Source: Nitratireductor mangrovi (lineage in GTDB: Bacteria > Pseudomonadota > Alphaproteobacteria > Rhizobiales > Rhizobiaceae). From it: 64,000 bases of DNA. The position numbers and the translations under genes were made by a program. The first letter of the stretch is position 1. Every line of letters begins with the position of its first letter. Positions 40,950 through 50,307 of the stretch are shown in pieces. The notes below the pieces were generated by a model. It saw only the letters and a program-made list of their open reading frames with translations, was not told the origin of the DNA and searched no databases. The stretch is from NCBI RefSeq assembly GCF_007922615.2, contig NZ_CP042301.2:310001-374000 (forward strand), written 5' to 3'.

Positions 40950-41225
40950 CGTCCGAGACCGTGCCCGGCCCTGATGGCTGGGCGGGTCATTGCCCAAGAC
41001 AGGCGCACGTCTTCTCTCGTTGGTACCGGCACAAGGTTGGCGGCGGGCCAACGCATCTGAGGCGTTGGAAGTCAACGTGACGGGCCATCGGCTTGCTGTC
41101 CCAGCTAACCGCAATCGTGGAGCGGCAGAATGACAGTTGGCCGCTACGCCGATTCCAGCCGTTCGGCTGGCTCGACACAGGAGGACAGTGCCGGACGGCG
41201 CGACCCTACTCAGGGCGAGATCGAA

Positions 41226-42344
41226 CTAGGCCAGCAGATCCTCGACGATGCGCTGTTGTACCTGTGAACTCAGGTAAGGGTGCATCGGCAGGCTGAGGAC
41301 ACGATCGGCGAGATCGTCTGTCACATTCATGCCGGCAGGGTCGGACGGGTAATTGTCGTAGGCCCGCTGGCGATGAAGCGGCACCGGGTAATAGATGACC
41401 GTTGGAATGCCAGCCTTCTGCGCTTTCTCCTGAAGTTCGGCGCGCGCCTGCTTCGAGGCCGTCTTGAGAGTGTACTGCGCCCAGACGCTCTTCAGTCCGT
41501 CAGGAATGTGCGGAACCTCGAAGCTCCCGGCGAGGGCCTTCGAGTAGCGGGCTGCCACGTCCTGGCGAGCCTCGATCTCGTCGGCGTAGATCGCCAGCTT
41601 CTCGAGCAGGATGGCTGCCTGCAGGGTGTCGAGGCGGCTGTTTACGCCGATCCGCTCGTTGAAGTATTTGTGCGAGCCCTTCCCATGCACACGCAGGGAG
41701 TCGAGCAGCACCGCCAGCTCGTCGTCATTGGTGAAAACCGCCCCCCCGTCGCCATAGCAGCCCAGCGGCTTGGCCGGAAAGAATGATGTGGTGGTGATAT
41801 CGCAGATCGAGCCGGTGACACGGCCATGATAGGTGGCACCGAACCCCTGGGCACTGTCTCCGATCACCTTCATGCCGTTCTCGCGAGCGACCGCAATGAT
41901 GCTGTCGTAGTCGGCCGAGAGCCCGAACAGGTCAACGGGAATCACACAGGCAGGCTTGAGCCCAAGCTCACGGGCGTGGGCGATCGTGCGCTTCAGGCTC
42001 TCCGGATCCATGTTGAATGTGTCTGGCAGAACTTCGACGAAAACCGGCGTGGCGTTGACCAGCGGCACGACCTCGGCCGTCGCCGCGAAGGTGAAGGAGG
42101 GCAGGAACACGGCATCCCCCGACCCGATGCCGAGCGCCATCAGCGCCAGTTGCAGCGCATCCGTGCCGTTGGCGCAGGTGATCGTATGCCTGGCGCCGCA
42201 GAATTCGGACAGCTTGGCCTCAAGCTCCGCCACTTCCGGTCCAAGGATGTATTTGCCGGTGTCGAGAACGCGCGAAATCGCCTGGTCGAGGGACGGGCGA
42301 ATGCGCGCCTGCTGGGCCGCAAGATCGATGAAAGGAATGGACAT
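41226..42344 (-). CDS. DegT/DnrJ/EryC1 aminotransferase (WbpE-like), copy 2
   Basis: A 372-residue PLP aminotransferase, closely similar over its full length to the copy at 32655. It has the same landmarks: IPFIDLAAQQARI, CANGTDAL, PVDLFGLSADYD, and SFFPAKPLGCYGDGG with PLP Lys192. In the WbpA-B-E-D pathway this step converts UDP-3-keto-GlcNAcA to UDP-GlcNAc(3NH2)A using glutamate. Start ATG 42344 has AGAGG upstream. It is on the opposite strand from, and divergent to, the WbpA-like gene at 42563. Confidence 0.93.
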   Translation of the reverse strand: MSIPFIDLAAQQARIRPSLDQAISRVLDTGKYILGPEVAELEAKLSEFCGARHTITCANGTDALQLALMALGIGSGDAVFLPSFTFAATAEVVPLVNATPVFVEVLPDTFNMDPESLKRTIAHARELGLKPACVIPVDLFGLSADYDSIIAVARENGMKVIGDSAQGFGATYHGRVTGSICDITTTSFFPAKPLGCYGDGGAVFTNDDELAVLLDSLRVHGKGSHKYFNERIGVNSRLDTLQAAILLEKLAIYADEIEARQDVAARYSKALAGSFEVPHIPDGLKSVWAQYTLKTASKQARAELQEKAQKAGIPTVIYYPVPLHRQRAYDNYPSDPAGMNVTDDLADRVLSLPMHPYLSSQVQQRIVEDLLA

Positions 42345-42562
42345 GTGGAGGAGCCTCTGGTCTGGCAAACCGGAACCTTGGAAGGTGAAATACTCCGGCG
42401 CAGGTCGACCTTCTGCTATGATATCCAGAAGTGCTTTGCAACCCTCCTCGGCTGACTTCTGTCGGGAGCGGGGCTAAGGGCGGGCGCGTGCTTGCCGTGC
42501 GTGTAAAATGCCGCTAAACGCCCACTGCGCCTGCCTTTCCCTCATCTCCGGAGCCTTGCCTT

Positions 42563-43858
42563 ATGCCTGCTGAGAAACCGGCCGCATCACACCCGACGAT
42601 CGGCATCGTCGGCCTTGGCTACGTTGGCATTCCGCTTGCGCTACGTTTCCACGAGACGGGCTTTCCGGTCATCGGCTTCGACATCGACGCGGATCGGGTG
42701 GCCGCGCTCAATAGCGGCAGGAGCCCGATCAAGCACATCGCCGGGAGCGAAATCGCCGACATGGTCGCGAAGGGGTTCCAGGCAACCGCCGACTTTTCCC
42801 GCGTCGCCGAGGTCGACTCCATCATCATTTGCGTTCCGACGCCTCTGAGCAAGCACAGGGAGCCGGACCTTTCCTTCATCGTTGCCACGATGGAGACGAT
42901 CACGCCGCATCTGCGCGCCGGCCAGCTGCTCTCACTTGAAAGCACAACCTGGCCGGGCACCACCGAACAGGTGTTGCGGCCCTTCATCGAGGGACGGGGC
43001 TTTCGCATTGGCGAGGACTTTTTCCTGGTCTATTCGCCGGAGCGCGAGGACCCCGGTAACCCGAACTTCAACACCCAGTCGATACCCAAGGTCGTCGGAG
43101 GTTCGACGCCCGCCTGCCGAAAGGCCGGCGAGACGCTCTACGGCGCAGCGGTTGACCGGGTGGTCGCGGTCTCCTCGACCGAGGTCGCCGAACTGGTCAA
43201 GCTGCTGGAGAACATCCATCGCTCGGTCAACATCGGGCTTGTCAACGAGATGAAGGTGATCGCCGACCGGATGGGGATCGACATCTACGAGGTGATCGAT
43301 GCCGCGGCGACAAAGCCGTTCGGCTTTACGCCCTATTACCCCGGGCCCGGGATCGGCGGACACTGCATCCCGATCGATCCGTTCTACCTCACCTGGAAAG
43401 CCCGCGAGTACGGTCTCAACACGCACTTCATCGAGCTTGCCGGCGAGGTCAACCGGGACATGCCCGAATGGGTGGTCGACAAGATCGCCGGAGCCTTGAA
43501 CGATCGCCGGAAATCGCTCAAGGGGAGTCGCATCCTTGCCCTCGGCATTGCCTACAAGCGCGACGTGGACGACATGCGCGAGTCACCGTCGGTGACGGTG
43601 ATGGAAATCCTGCGTGACCGGGGTGCGCTCGTCGACTATTCGGACCCGAACGTGCCGGTGTTTCCGAAGATGCGTGAGCACAAGTTCGACCTGAAGTCGG
43701 TCGACCTGACGCCGGATGTTCTCACCTCCTACGATTGCGCGGTACTTCTGACGGACCATTCCGACTTCGACTACGACCTGATACTCCGCCACGCCCAGCT
43801 GATCGTCGATACGCGCGGCAAGTACCGCGAGCCGGCTGACAACGTGACAAGGGCCTGA
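42563..43858 (+). CDS. wbpA: UDP-N-acetylglucosamine 6-dehydrogenase (WbpA-like)
   Basis: A 431-residue nucleotide-sugar dehydrogenase with [16 protein letters not shown] at the N-terminus, the [21 protein letters not shown] region typical of the WbpA/TviB-type UDP-HexNAc dehydrogenases, and catalytic Cys in [15 protein letters not shown]. It oxidises the C6 of UDP-GlcNAc to give UDP-GlcNAcA, the first step of diacetamido-uronic acid synthesis. The other pathway enzymes (WbpB, WbpE, WbpD) are all encoded within 4 kb. Confidence 0.93.
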   Translation: MPAEKPAASHPTIGIVGLGYVGIPLALRFHETGFPVIGFDIDADRVAALNSGRSPIKHIAGSEIADMVAKGFQATADFSRVAEVDSIIICVPTPLSKHREPDLSFIVATMETITPHLRAGQLLSLESTTWPGTTEQVLRPFIEGRGFRIGEDFFLVYSPEREDPGNPNFNTQSIPKVVGGSTPACRKAGETLYGAAVDRVVAVSSTEVAELVKLLENIHRSVNIGLVNEMKVIADRMGIDIYEVIDAAATKPFGFTPYYPGPGIGGHCIPIDPFYLTWKAREYGLNTHFIELAGEVNRDMPEWVVDKIAGALNDRRKSLKGSRILALGIAYKRDVDDMRESPSVTVMEILRDRGALVDYSDPNVPVFPKMREHKFDLKSVDLTPDVLTSYDCAVLLTDHSDFDYDLILRHAQLIVDTRGKYREPADNVTRA

Positions 43859-43970
43859 TCCAGGTCCATGAAGCTCGCCTAGGCTAGTCTTTTGCTAGGT
43901 CGATTCCTGGATTGCGCGTGGCGCACGAATAGTGGGGCGCCTGCGCGCCGGCTCGCGGTGAACCGCCACC

Positions 43971-44426
43971 CTACTCGAGGATGCATCTCGACAAATGTTT
44001 GACCGCGGCCGCGGAACCCGCAAGTTCATAGCTGAACACCGACGGAGACGGGGAGGAGATTGATATCTCCATCTTGTACCCCCGCGAGATGGCGGGGAAC
44101 AAATCGACTTCGTCGGGAACGGCCGCGACCAGCTGGTGAGTGCTTCCGCGCGAACTCGCCGTTGCAGGGAAGGCGGCCTGGATCTGGCCGGGTATTTGGA
44201 CACTCATTTCGGTCGTTTCTCCGGCCTTCAGTAGCGGTTCCTGCGATACGAGGCGAATCTGCCGGCGCAACGTGACCTCGTCGGATTCGTCAGTACCACC
44301 GATGAGATAAAGTTCGACTGTGGGGTCCGCCTTTAGACTGACCCTGCAGGTAGCGGAATGGTCCCATTCCTGGCCGTAAGCCGCCGTGGCCGCGAGCAGG
44401 GCGACAAGGGAAACAATCGAGCGCAT
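43971..44426 (-). CDS. Exported protein of unknown function
   Basis: A 151-residue protein starting at ATG 44426 with a signal peptide (about 1-18, ATAAYGQ) and a mature part with Cys in ATCRVSL and a C-terminal YELAGSAAAVKHLSRCI segment. The Cys pair may form a disulfide. A similar 'ELAGSxAA...C' end occurs in many short rhizobial periplasmic proteins, but I know no function. It lies between the WbpA-like and WbpD-like genes and probably is not part of their operon. Confidence 0.72.
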   Translation of the reverse strand: MRSIVSLVALLAATAAYGQEWDHSATCRVSLKADPTVELYLIGGTDESDEVTLRRQIRLVSQEPLLKAGETTEMSVQIPGQIQAAFPATASSRGSTHQLVAAVPDEVDLFPAISRGYKMEISISSPSPSVFSYELAGSAAAVKHLSRCILE

Positions 44427-44857
44427 GCGAATCCTCAGATCAAAGTTGGCAATGGACGCACCATTAGTGACCGCATCCATCAAGCGCAACGTAGATGACA
44501 TCATCAATCTTCTTGCACAAAATGGCGCAATGGAAGGCGGGTTCCAGAAATGCGGCCGATGAGTGCGGGCCAGCAGCAAGGTGGTCTAGATCGACGATAC
44601 AGCAGGACACCAGCCACGACTCCGTCGAACGTCCCAGGAACCTTTCATCGGGCGCGGAGAAGGCGCCGCTTAGTATCACCTCTTCATTGCCTCATCGAAA
44701 AATTCTCTGCAGACGTTCGCGAGGTGGCAATACCGGCTTACGCTCGATCGCCGTACTCAATCGTCGCGCCGCATCGTATTGCAAGGTCATGTGCTCGTGA
44801 TCAAGGAACTGATTCAGATTAGACCGCTATGCATCGGCCGTGCGCGACAGCCCTGGG
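44427..44857. other. Gene-free intergenic stretch, less GC-rich
   Basis: About 430 bases with no recognisable gene on either strand. Composition is visibly less GC-rich than its flanks, with runs such as CATCATCAATCTTCTTGCACAAAA. A 90-residue plus-strand frame (44550-44822) looks like noise. No clear terminator or palindrome. Confidence 0.35.
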
Positions 44858-45442
44858 TTAGTCGCTGGTGGCGGCAAGCCGCTTAAGCGTCTCGCCATCG
44901 GCTTCATAGCGCTCGCCCGTGCGTGGGCAGGTAAGTCTTTCGTCCAGTATCTCGCCCGCCTGCGAGACCCAACCGATGCGTCGGGCAGGCACCCCCGCCA
45001 TCAGGGCGAAAGCGGGCACCGGCTTGGTGACAACCGCTCCGGCGGCGATCAGACAATATTCGCCGAGTTCGTTTCCGCACACGATCGTGGCGTTGGCTCC
45101 GATCGTCGCCCCGCGGCGAACAAGCGTCCTGCGGAACTCGTCCTTGCGTTCCACGTCGGCCCGTGGATTGACGACGTTGGTGAACACGCAGGACGGGCCA
45201 CAAAACACGCCATCCTCCAGCTCGACGCCCTTGTAGAGCGACACGTTGTTCTGAATCTTGCAGTTGTCGCCGACGGCAACGTCGGGGCCGATCATGACGT
45301 TCTGCCCCACCGAACAGTTCTCGCCGAGCCGAGTGCCGGGCAGGATATGACTGAAGTGCCAGACCTTCGTGCCCTGCCCCAGGGTGGCGCCTTCATCGAC
45401 ATAGGCGCTTTCATGAACAAAGGGCGGCTTCGTCGCGCTCAT
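44858..45442 (-). CDS. wbpD: UDP-2-acetamido-3-amino-2,3-dideoxy-glucuronate N-acetyltransferase (WbpD-like)
   Basis: A 194-residue left-handed beta-helix acetyltransferase. The hexapeptide repeats run from [15 protein letters not shown] through [12 protein letters not shown] and the [16 protein letters not shown] loop to [26 protein letters not shown], the layout of WbpD. It N-acetylates the 3-amino group made by WbpE to give UDP-GlcNAc(3NAc)A. Its ATG overlaps the stop of the upstream wbpB-like gene (ATGA), so the two are coupled. Confidence 0.92.
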   Translation of the reverse strand: MSATKPPFVHESAYVDEGATLGQGTKVWHFSHILPGTRLGENCSVGQNVMIGPDVAVGDNCKIQNNVSLYKGVELEDGVFCGPSCVFTNVVNPRADVERKDEFRRTLVRRGATIGANATIVCGNELGEYCLIAAGAVVTKPVPAFALMAGVPARRIGWVSQAGEILDERLTCPRTGERYEADGETLKRLAATSD

Positions 45443-46437
45443 GCCATCGATCCCTGAAGGCCCTGCGCGGCGCCCAGATTGCCAGCGAGTGCGTCCTGGG
45501 CGGCGTTCAGAACACGCAGGACGGCCAGTCCCTCGCGCCCGTCTGTTCGCGGCGAGGTTCCTGTCTCGATGCAGTGCAGGAAGTGTCGGCATTCCTCCTT
45601 GAGCGGCTCGGCCTTCTCGACCGGCACCCTTTCGGCTTCCGCCTTGTCCGGTACCGGGGCCGGTCCGGTGGTGTCGACCCGGTGGCGATAGAGCAGCAGC
45701 TTGTCCTGCCATTCCGGGCGACTGTCCTCGAAGACGGCCATCGCCTTGCTGCCGATGACCACCAGGCGATGCTCCTTGAAGGGATGCATCCACGAGACGT
45801 GGACATGGCCGCTGCCGCCGTTCGGGAAGCGCATCTGCACAGTCACCACATCGGCGATGTCCGACGAGAAGCAGGCATTGCCCTGCGCCGAAATTTCAGT
45901 CGGTTCCGTTCCCATCAAGCCGAGGATCATCGAAATGTCATGCGGTGCGAATGACCACAGAACGTTCTCCTCGCTTCGAAACTTTCCGAGCGAAAGCCGG
46001 TTCGAATAGACGTGCAGCACCCGACCGAGTTCTCCCGCCGCAACCATTTCGCGAAGGCGCAGGAATACCGGATGATATTGCAGGAGGTGGCCCACCATCA
46101 GAGCCATGCCGCGCGACTCGGCGATTTCCGCGAGCGCCTGGGCCTGGTTGATATCGAGTGCCAGCGGCTTTTCGACAAAGACATGCTTGCCGGCCTCAAG
46201 AGCTGCTTTTGCCTGGGCAAAGTGCAGCCCGGCGGGCGAGGCGATGGAGACGCCATCGATCGCCGGATCGGCCAGGATTGCCTCGAACGAGGCGGCTTTG
46301 ACCCCGTAGGTGTTGGCAGCCGCTTCGGCCACCGCCGCATCCGGATCGACGATGGCAGCGAGGTTGCCGAGTTCGGAAAAGTTGCGGGCGAGGTTGCGAC
46401 CCCAGTAGCCGTGGCCGACATGCGCAATCGAAGTCAT
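45439..46437 (-). CDS. wbpB: UDP-N-acetylglucosaminuronate 3-dehydrogenase (WbpB-like, Gfo/Idh/MocA)
   Basis: A 332-residue Gfo/Idh/MocA oxidoreductase with [14 protein letters not shown] (NAD-binding) and [13 protein letters not shown] (substrate-loop Lys). With a WbpD-like gene coupled downstream and WbpA/WbpE-like genes nearby, it fits the 3-oxidation step that prepares UDP-GlcNAcA for transamination. The gene alone could serve other sugars; the assignment rests on context. Confidence 0.9.
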   Translation of the reverse strand: MTSIAHVGHGYWGRNLARNFSELGNLAAIVDPDAAVAEAAANTYGVKAASFEAILADPAIDGVSIASPAGLHFAQAKAALEAGKHVFVEKPLALDINQAQALAEIAESRGMALMVGHLLQYHPVFLRLREMVAAGELGRVLHVYSNRLSLGKFRSEENVLWSFAPHDISMILGLMGTEPTEISAQGNACFSSDIADVVTVQMRFPNGGSGHVHVSWMHPFKEHRLVVIGSKAMAVFEDSRPEWQDKLLLYRHRVDTTGPAPVPDKAEAERVPVEKAEPLKEECRHFLHCIETGTSPRTDGREGLAVLRVLNAAQDALAGNLGAAQGLQGSMA

Positions 46438-46530
46438 CAGAACTCGTCACAATCTTGGAGGTCATCCGCCGATAGACCATGGCGAAAGGTCTGTCCACCT
46501 TTTGCCTGCTGGTATGAGGCGCCCGGGGGC

Positions 46531-47859
46531 TTATGCCACGTTTGATTTTTCTCGGGAGAATTTCGCAACCTGGACTTTGTTCGCCTTCAGATGCAGCCAG
46601 GCTCGCAGCATGTAGCCCGACAGGAGGGTCAGGCTTGCGCCCAGGATCGCCTGCCATGCCTCTGCACCCGACCGGGCCAAAAGCATGAAGACCAACCAGA
46701 CCGCCGCAAGCGTTGCAGCATCGCATCCAAGCTGCCAGAGCTGCTTGCCGTAGACGATCAGATGCGTCGTGGGGTTGAAGACGATGAGCGCAAAGAGATA
46801 CGGCGTGACCGCCGCCAAGAGCGCGCCCGCGCCGTACCATTCCGCGCCGAATATCGGACCGATATAGAGCGGGCCGGCGATGAAGACCGGAACCGCGACC
46901 AGCCCGAGCAAAGACAGCCGGCCGATCGACTGCAGGTAAAACGAGCGCAGTTTCAAGGGATCGGTCTTGGCCAGATCGGCAGCGTCGGCCCAGAAGCTGT
47001 GGACGAGGCCTGTCGTCACGAGAGTGACCGGCGCCGTCGCAATGCGAAAAACCAGTGAATACCAGCCGACGATCGTCTCGTCGTAATGCCTCGATAGCAG
47101 GATGATCGGGCTCATCGCCATCAGCACATTGACAACGCCAAGCGCCAAGGCGGCAGCGACCGGGCCGCGAAATCGCCGGAAGGTCACCCGGAGGCGAGCC
47201 TGCGTCATGGCGCGCAGGTGCCGAAGCAGGTCGCGCTGACCGCGAAGCAGCATGACGACCGCGGTCCAGAAACCCGCCACATAGCTGGCAACGAGGCCGG
47301 TGCTGCCGGCGCCGGCGATCCCCGATCCGAGGCTCGAGACGAGCGTCACGGCGGCTTGCGCGAGCTTCGAATGGCTCATGGTCTTCAGATCGGCCAGATA
47401 GACGTGCCAACTCTGGAAGATCAGTTGCAACCCCCCAGCCATAACGCCGACGGCGAGCAGTAAGAGGAGAAGACGACTGCTTTCTGCCGGAAATCCGATC
47501 AGGGCGGTGATCTGGGTCTTGAAGAGCAGGGCGGCCCCAAGCAGAAGCACGAGTGTAATGCCGAGCGCGACGAAGGCGAGTGAAATGAGGGCGGCGACAC
47601 GCGATGCGCTGCCGGCGTTGGGCACCAGCCATTCGAAGCGCCCCGTCGAAACGGCGAGGAGCACGCTCTGGCTCGCCGTGTAGATCGCCAAAATGCCGAA
47701 ATCGTCGGGTGAGAACAGGCGGGTCAGAATGGGAAGGAAGACGATTGCGATCAGCTGTGCGGCGACATTGGCGGAGGCGATGCTGAGGAAATTCCTGCGG
47801 AACCGCTCCGAGCCTCCGAGCGCCAGGGCAAAGTACTTCGCGAGAAATGATCGATTCAT
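46531..47859 (-). CDS. Oligosaccharide flippase (Wzx-like)
   Basis: A 442-residue multi-spanning protein (about 12 helices) of the MOP superfamily. N-terminal FLSIASANVAAQLIAIVFLPILTRLFSPDDFG matches the PST/Wzx family (FGxxA-like). It would move the lipid-linked repeat unit to the periplasm for the polymerase at 34698. I start at ATG 47859, because the much longer minus-strand frame has no similarity upstream. Distance to wbpB is about 90 bases. Confidence 0.88.
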   Translation of the reverse strand: MNRSFLAKYFALALGGSERFRRNFLSIASANVAAQLIAIVFLPILTRLFSPDDFGILAIYTASQSVLLAVSTGRFEWLVPNAGSASRVAALISLAFVALGITLVLLLGAALLFKTQITALIGFPAESSRLLLLLLAVGVMAGGLQLIFQSWHVYLADLKTMSHSKLAQAAVTLVSSLGSGIAGAGSTGLVASYVAGFWTAVVMLLRGQRDLLRHLRAMTQARLRVTFRRFRGPVAAALALGVVNVLMAMSPIILLSRHYDETIVGWYSLVFRIATAPVTLVTTGLVHSFWADAADLAKTDPLKLRSFYLQSIGRLSLLGLVAVPVFIAGPLYIGPIFGAEWYGAGALLAAVTPYLFALIVFNPTTHLIVYGKQLWQLGCDAATLAAVWLVFMLLARSGAEAWQAILGASLTLLSGYMLRAWLHLKANKVQVAKFSREKSNVA

Positions 47860-48165
47860 GACAGAGGCAAGAAGAGCCGGCGGGGCGGGAGAGCGTGCGG
47901 GTTCGGAAAAGTTGACTTCAAGATGGGGGTCTTCTAGACGCGATCGGCATCGTATTCCATCGCTTTGTTTGGTTGCCGGTGTGTGTGTTGTCGACCAAGC
48001 GGCAAGACCTGCAGCCCGGCGCGAGCCAGCCTCAGATCCTGGTGGGCACGTCCGCTGGCGGTCTTCAGAGGTTGGCCCGAAACAGAAGACACCCCGGTTC
48101 GCGGACATTCGGATCGGCAACAGTCGCTCGCTTCGCGCTGAAGCGCCCAGACGGACAATCCATAC
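47860..48165. promoter_or_regulatory. Divergent intergenic region (flippase / fused dehydrogenase)
   Basis: About 300 bases between divergently transcribed polysaccharide genes. Presumably carries both promoters. No hairpin, operator-like palindrome or short gene stands out. Confidence 0.35.
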
Positions 48166-50307
48166 ATGAAACAGATTCTCCAGGACCTTTCCTCCGGCAA
48201 AACCGAGCTTGTCGAAGCGCCAGCGCCACGTGCCCGCGCCGGCCACGTGCTGATCGACACCGCCACCTCGCTGATCTCGACCGGCACGGAGCGCATGCTG
48301 GTCGACTTCGGCCGTGCCGGACTGGTCGCCAAGGCGCGGCAGCAGCCCGAGAAAGTGGCGCAGGTGCTGCAGAAGGCCCGTACGGACGGTCTGTTGACCA
48401 CGGTCGAGGCCGTGCGCTCCAAGCTCGGCCAGCCGATTCCGCTCGGCTATTGCAATGTCGGCCGGGTGCGTGAGGCGGGCGCCGGCGTGGAAGGCTTCAC
48501 GCCGGGCGACCGCGTGGTCTCCAACGGCGCGCATGCCGACGTCGTCTGCGTTCCGCGCAATTTGGTCGCGCGCATCCCGGACGCCGTGGACGATGAGGCG
48601 GCCGCCTTCACCGTCGTCGCCAGCATCGGCCTGCAGGGTATCCGCCTCGCCGAGCCAACGCTCGGCGAGGCGTTCGTTGTTTCCGGCGTCGGGCTGATCG
48701 GGCTGTTGACGGTGCAACTGCTGAGGGCTCACGGTTGCCGCGTCCTGGCGGTGGATTTTGACGCCGGCAAGCTTGCCCTGGCGCGGCGTTTCGGGGCCGA
48801 GACCTGCGATCTGAGCGCAGGCGAGGATCCGGTCGCGGCCGGCATGGCGTTCAGCCGCGGCGTTGGTGTCGACGGGGTCATCGTTACCGCTTCGACCAAG
48901 TCGAGCGATCCGATTTCGCAGGCGGCCCGCATGTGCCGCAAGCGCGGACGGATCGTGCTGGTAGGCGTGACGGGACTGGAGCTCAATCGCGCCGAGTTTT
49001 ACGAGAAGGAGCTGAGCTTCCAGGTCTCCTGCTCCTACGGACCGGGTCGCTATGACCCCGATTACGAAGACCGCGGCCACGATTACCCCGTCGGTTTCGT
49101 GCGGTGGACCCAGCAGCGCAATTTCGTGGCCGTGCTCGACATGCTGGCCGACGGCCGGCTGGACACCCGGCCGCTCGTCACCCACCGCCACAGCTTCGAG
49201 GACGCGCCGGCCGCCTACGAGACGCTCGCTTCCGACAAGAGCGCGCTCGGCATTGTCCTGACCTACGGGCACGACGTCGAGGCGCGTCATTCGGCGACCG
49301 TCGCGCTGCGCAGCGCCGATGTTCCCGGGGCCAGGACGGGGGAGGGCGCCAGGCCCGTGGTCGGCTTCATCGGAGCCGGCAACTATGCATCGCGCATGCT
49401 GATCCCCGCCTTCCGTGCCGCGGGCGCCGACCTTCACACGCTCGCCAGTTCCGGCGGCACCAGCGGTGTCGTGCACGGCAGGCGCGCCGGCTTTCGCAAC
49501 GCGACCTCCGACGCGGGCGCGCTGATCGCCGACCCGGCGGTCAATACGGTGGCGATCGTGACCCGGCACGACACGCATGCGCGTTTTACCAAGGAAGCAC
49601 TGAAGGCGGGCAAGCACGTGTTCGTGGAAAAGCCGCTTGCCCTGACGCTGGAGGAACTCGACGAGATCAAGGCGGCCCATGCCGAATCCGGCGCGCAGCT
49701 CATGGTCGGCTTCAACCGCCGTTTCGCGCCCCAAGTGGTCACCATGAAGCGGCTGCTCAATGCCGTGCGCGAGCCGAAGGCCTTTGTCATGGTCATGAAT
49801 GCGGGCGCCATTCCCGCCGACCACTGGACGCAGGACCCGGATGTGGGCGGCGGCCGCATCATCGGCGAGGCCTGCCACTATATCGACCTGATGCGCCATC
49901 TGGCCGGCGCCGCGATCGTCTCGGTCGAGGCGCGGCGCATGGGCGACAACGATGCCGTCGCGGTCACCGAGGACAAGGCGTCGCTCACGCTCGGTTTCGC
50001 CGACGGTTCTTTCGGCACCATCCACTACCTGGCCAATGGCGGCGCCTCGTTCCCGAAGGAACGCGTCGAGGTCTTTGCCGCGGGCGGCACGCTGCAACTC
50101 GACAACTTCCTCAAATTGCGCGGCTTCGGATGGCCCGGCTTCCGCAAGCAGGCGCTTTGGCGCCAGGACAAGGGCCAGAAGGATTGTGCCGCCGCCTTCC
50201 TCAAGGCGGTTGAAACCGGCGGCCCGGCTCCGATTCCAACTTCGGAACTCTTCGAGGTGGCCCGGGTCACCATTGAAGCTGCCGGGATGCTGCGGTCGCA
50301 GGTATGA
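48166..50307 (+). CDS. Fused zinc-type alcohol dehydrogenase / Gfo-Idh-MocA oxidoreductase
   Basis: A 713-residue two-domain oxidoreductase. The N-terminal half (about 1-365) is an alcohol-dehydrogenase fold with the GVGLIGLLTVQLL nucleotide-binding site; most catalytic zinc ligands of classical ADHs are not evident. The C-terminal half (about 390-700) is Gfo/Idh/MocA-like, with VGFIGAGNYASRMLIPAF and [13 protein letters not shown]. This fusion, annotated as 'bi-domain-containing oxidoreductase' in polysaccharide loci, is known next to heparinase II/III-like genes. Exact sugar substrate unknown. Confidence 0.9.
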   Translation: MKQILQDLSSGKTELVEAPAPRARAGHVLIDTATSLISTGTERMLVDFGRAGLVAKARQQPEKVAQVLQKARTDGLLTTVEAVRSKLGQPIPLGYCNVGRVREAGAGVEGFTPGDRVVSNGAHADVVCVPRNLVARIPDAVDDEAAAFTVVASIGLQGIRLAEPTLGEAFVVSGVGLIGLLTVQLLRAHGCRVLAVDFDAGKLALARRFGAETCDLSAGEDPVAAGMAFSRGVGVDGVIVTASTKSSDPISQAARMCRKRGRIVLVGVTGLELNRAEFYEKELSFQVSCSYGPGRYDPDYEDRGHDYPVGFVRWTQQRNFVAVLDMLADGRLDTRPLVTHRHSFEDAPAAYETLASDKSALGIVLTYGHDVEARHSATVALRSADVPGARTGEGARPVVGFIGAGNYASRMLIPAFRAAGADLHTLASSGGTSGVVHGRRAGFRNATSDAGALIADPAVNTVAIVTRHDTHARFTKEALKAGKHVFVEKPLALTLEELDEIKAAHAESGAQLMVGFNRRFAPQVVTMKRLLNAVREPKAFVMVMNAGAIPADHWTQDPDVGGGRIIGEACHYIDLMRHLAGAAIVSVEARRMGDNDAVAVTEDKASLTLGFADGSFGTIHYLANGGASFPKERVEVFAAGGTLQLDNFLKLRGFGWPGFRKQALWRQDKGQKDCAAAFLKAVETGGPAPIPTSELFEVARVTIEAAGMLRSQV

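Noticed and set aside
44550..44822. Plus-strand 90-codon frame in the intergenic region before wbpD
   Set aside because: No ribosome-binding site, no similarity, low-complexity Arg/Ser composition.
46531..50097. Very long minus-strand open frame (about 1190 codons) spanning the flippase gene and beyond
   Set aside because: Only the part up to 47859 resembles a protein family (Wzx). The rest runs antisense to the fused dehydrogenase gene and is a high-GC shadow.
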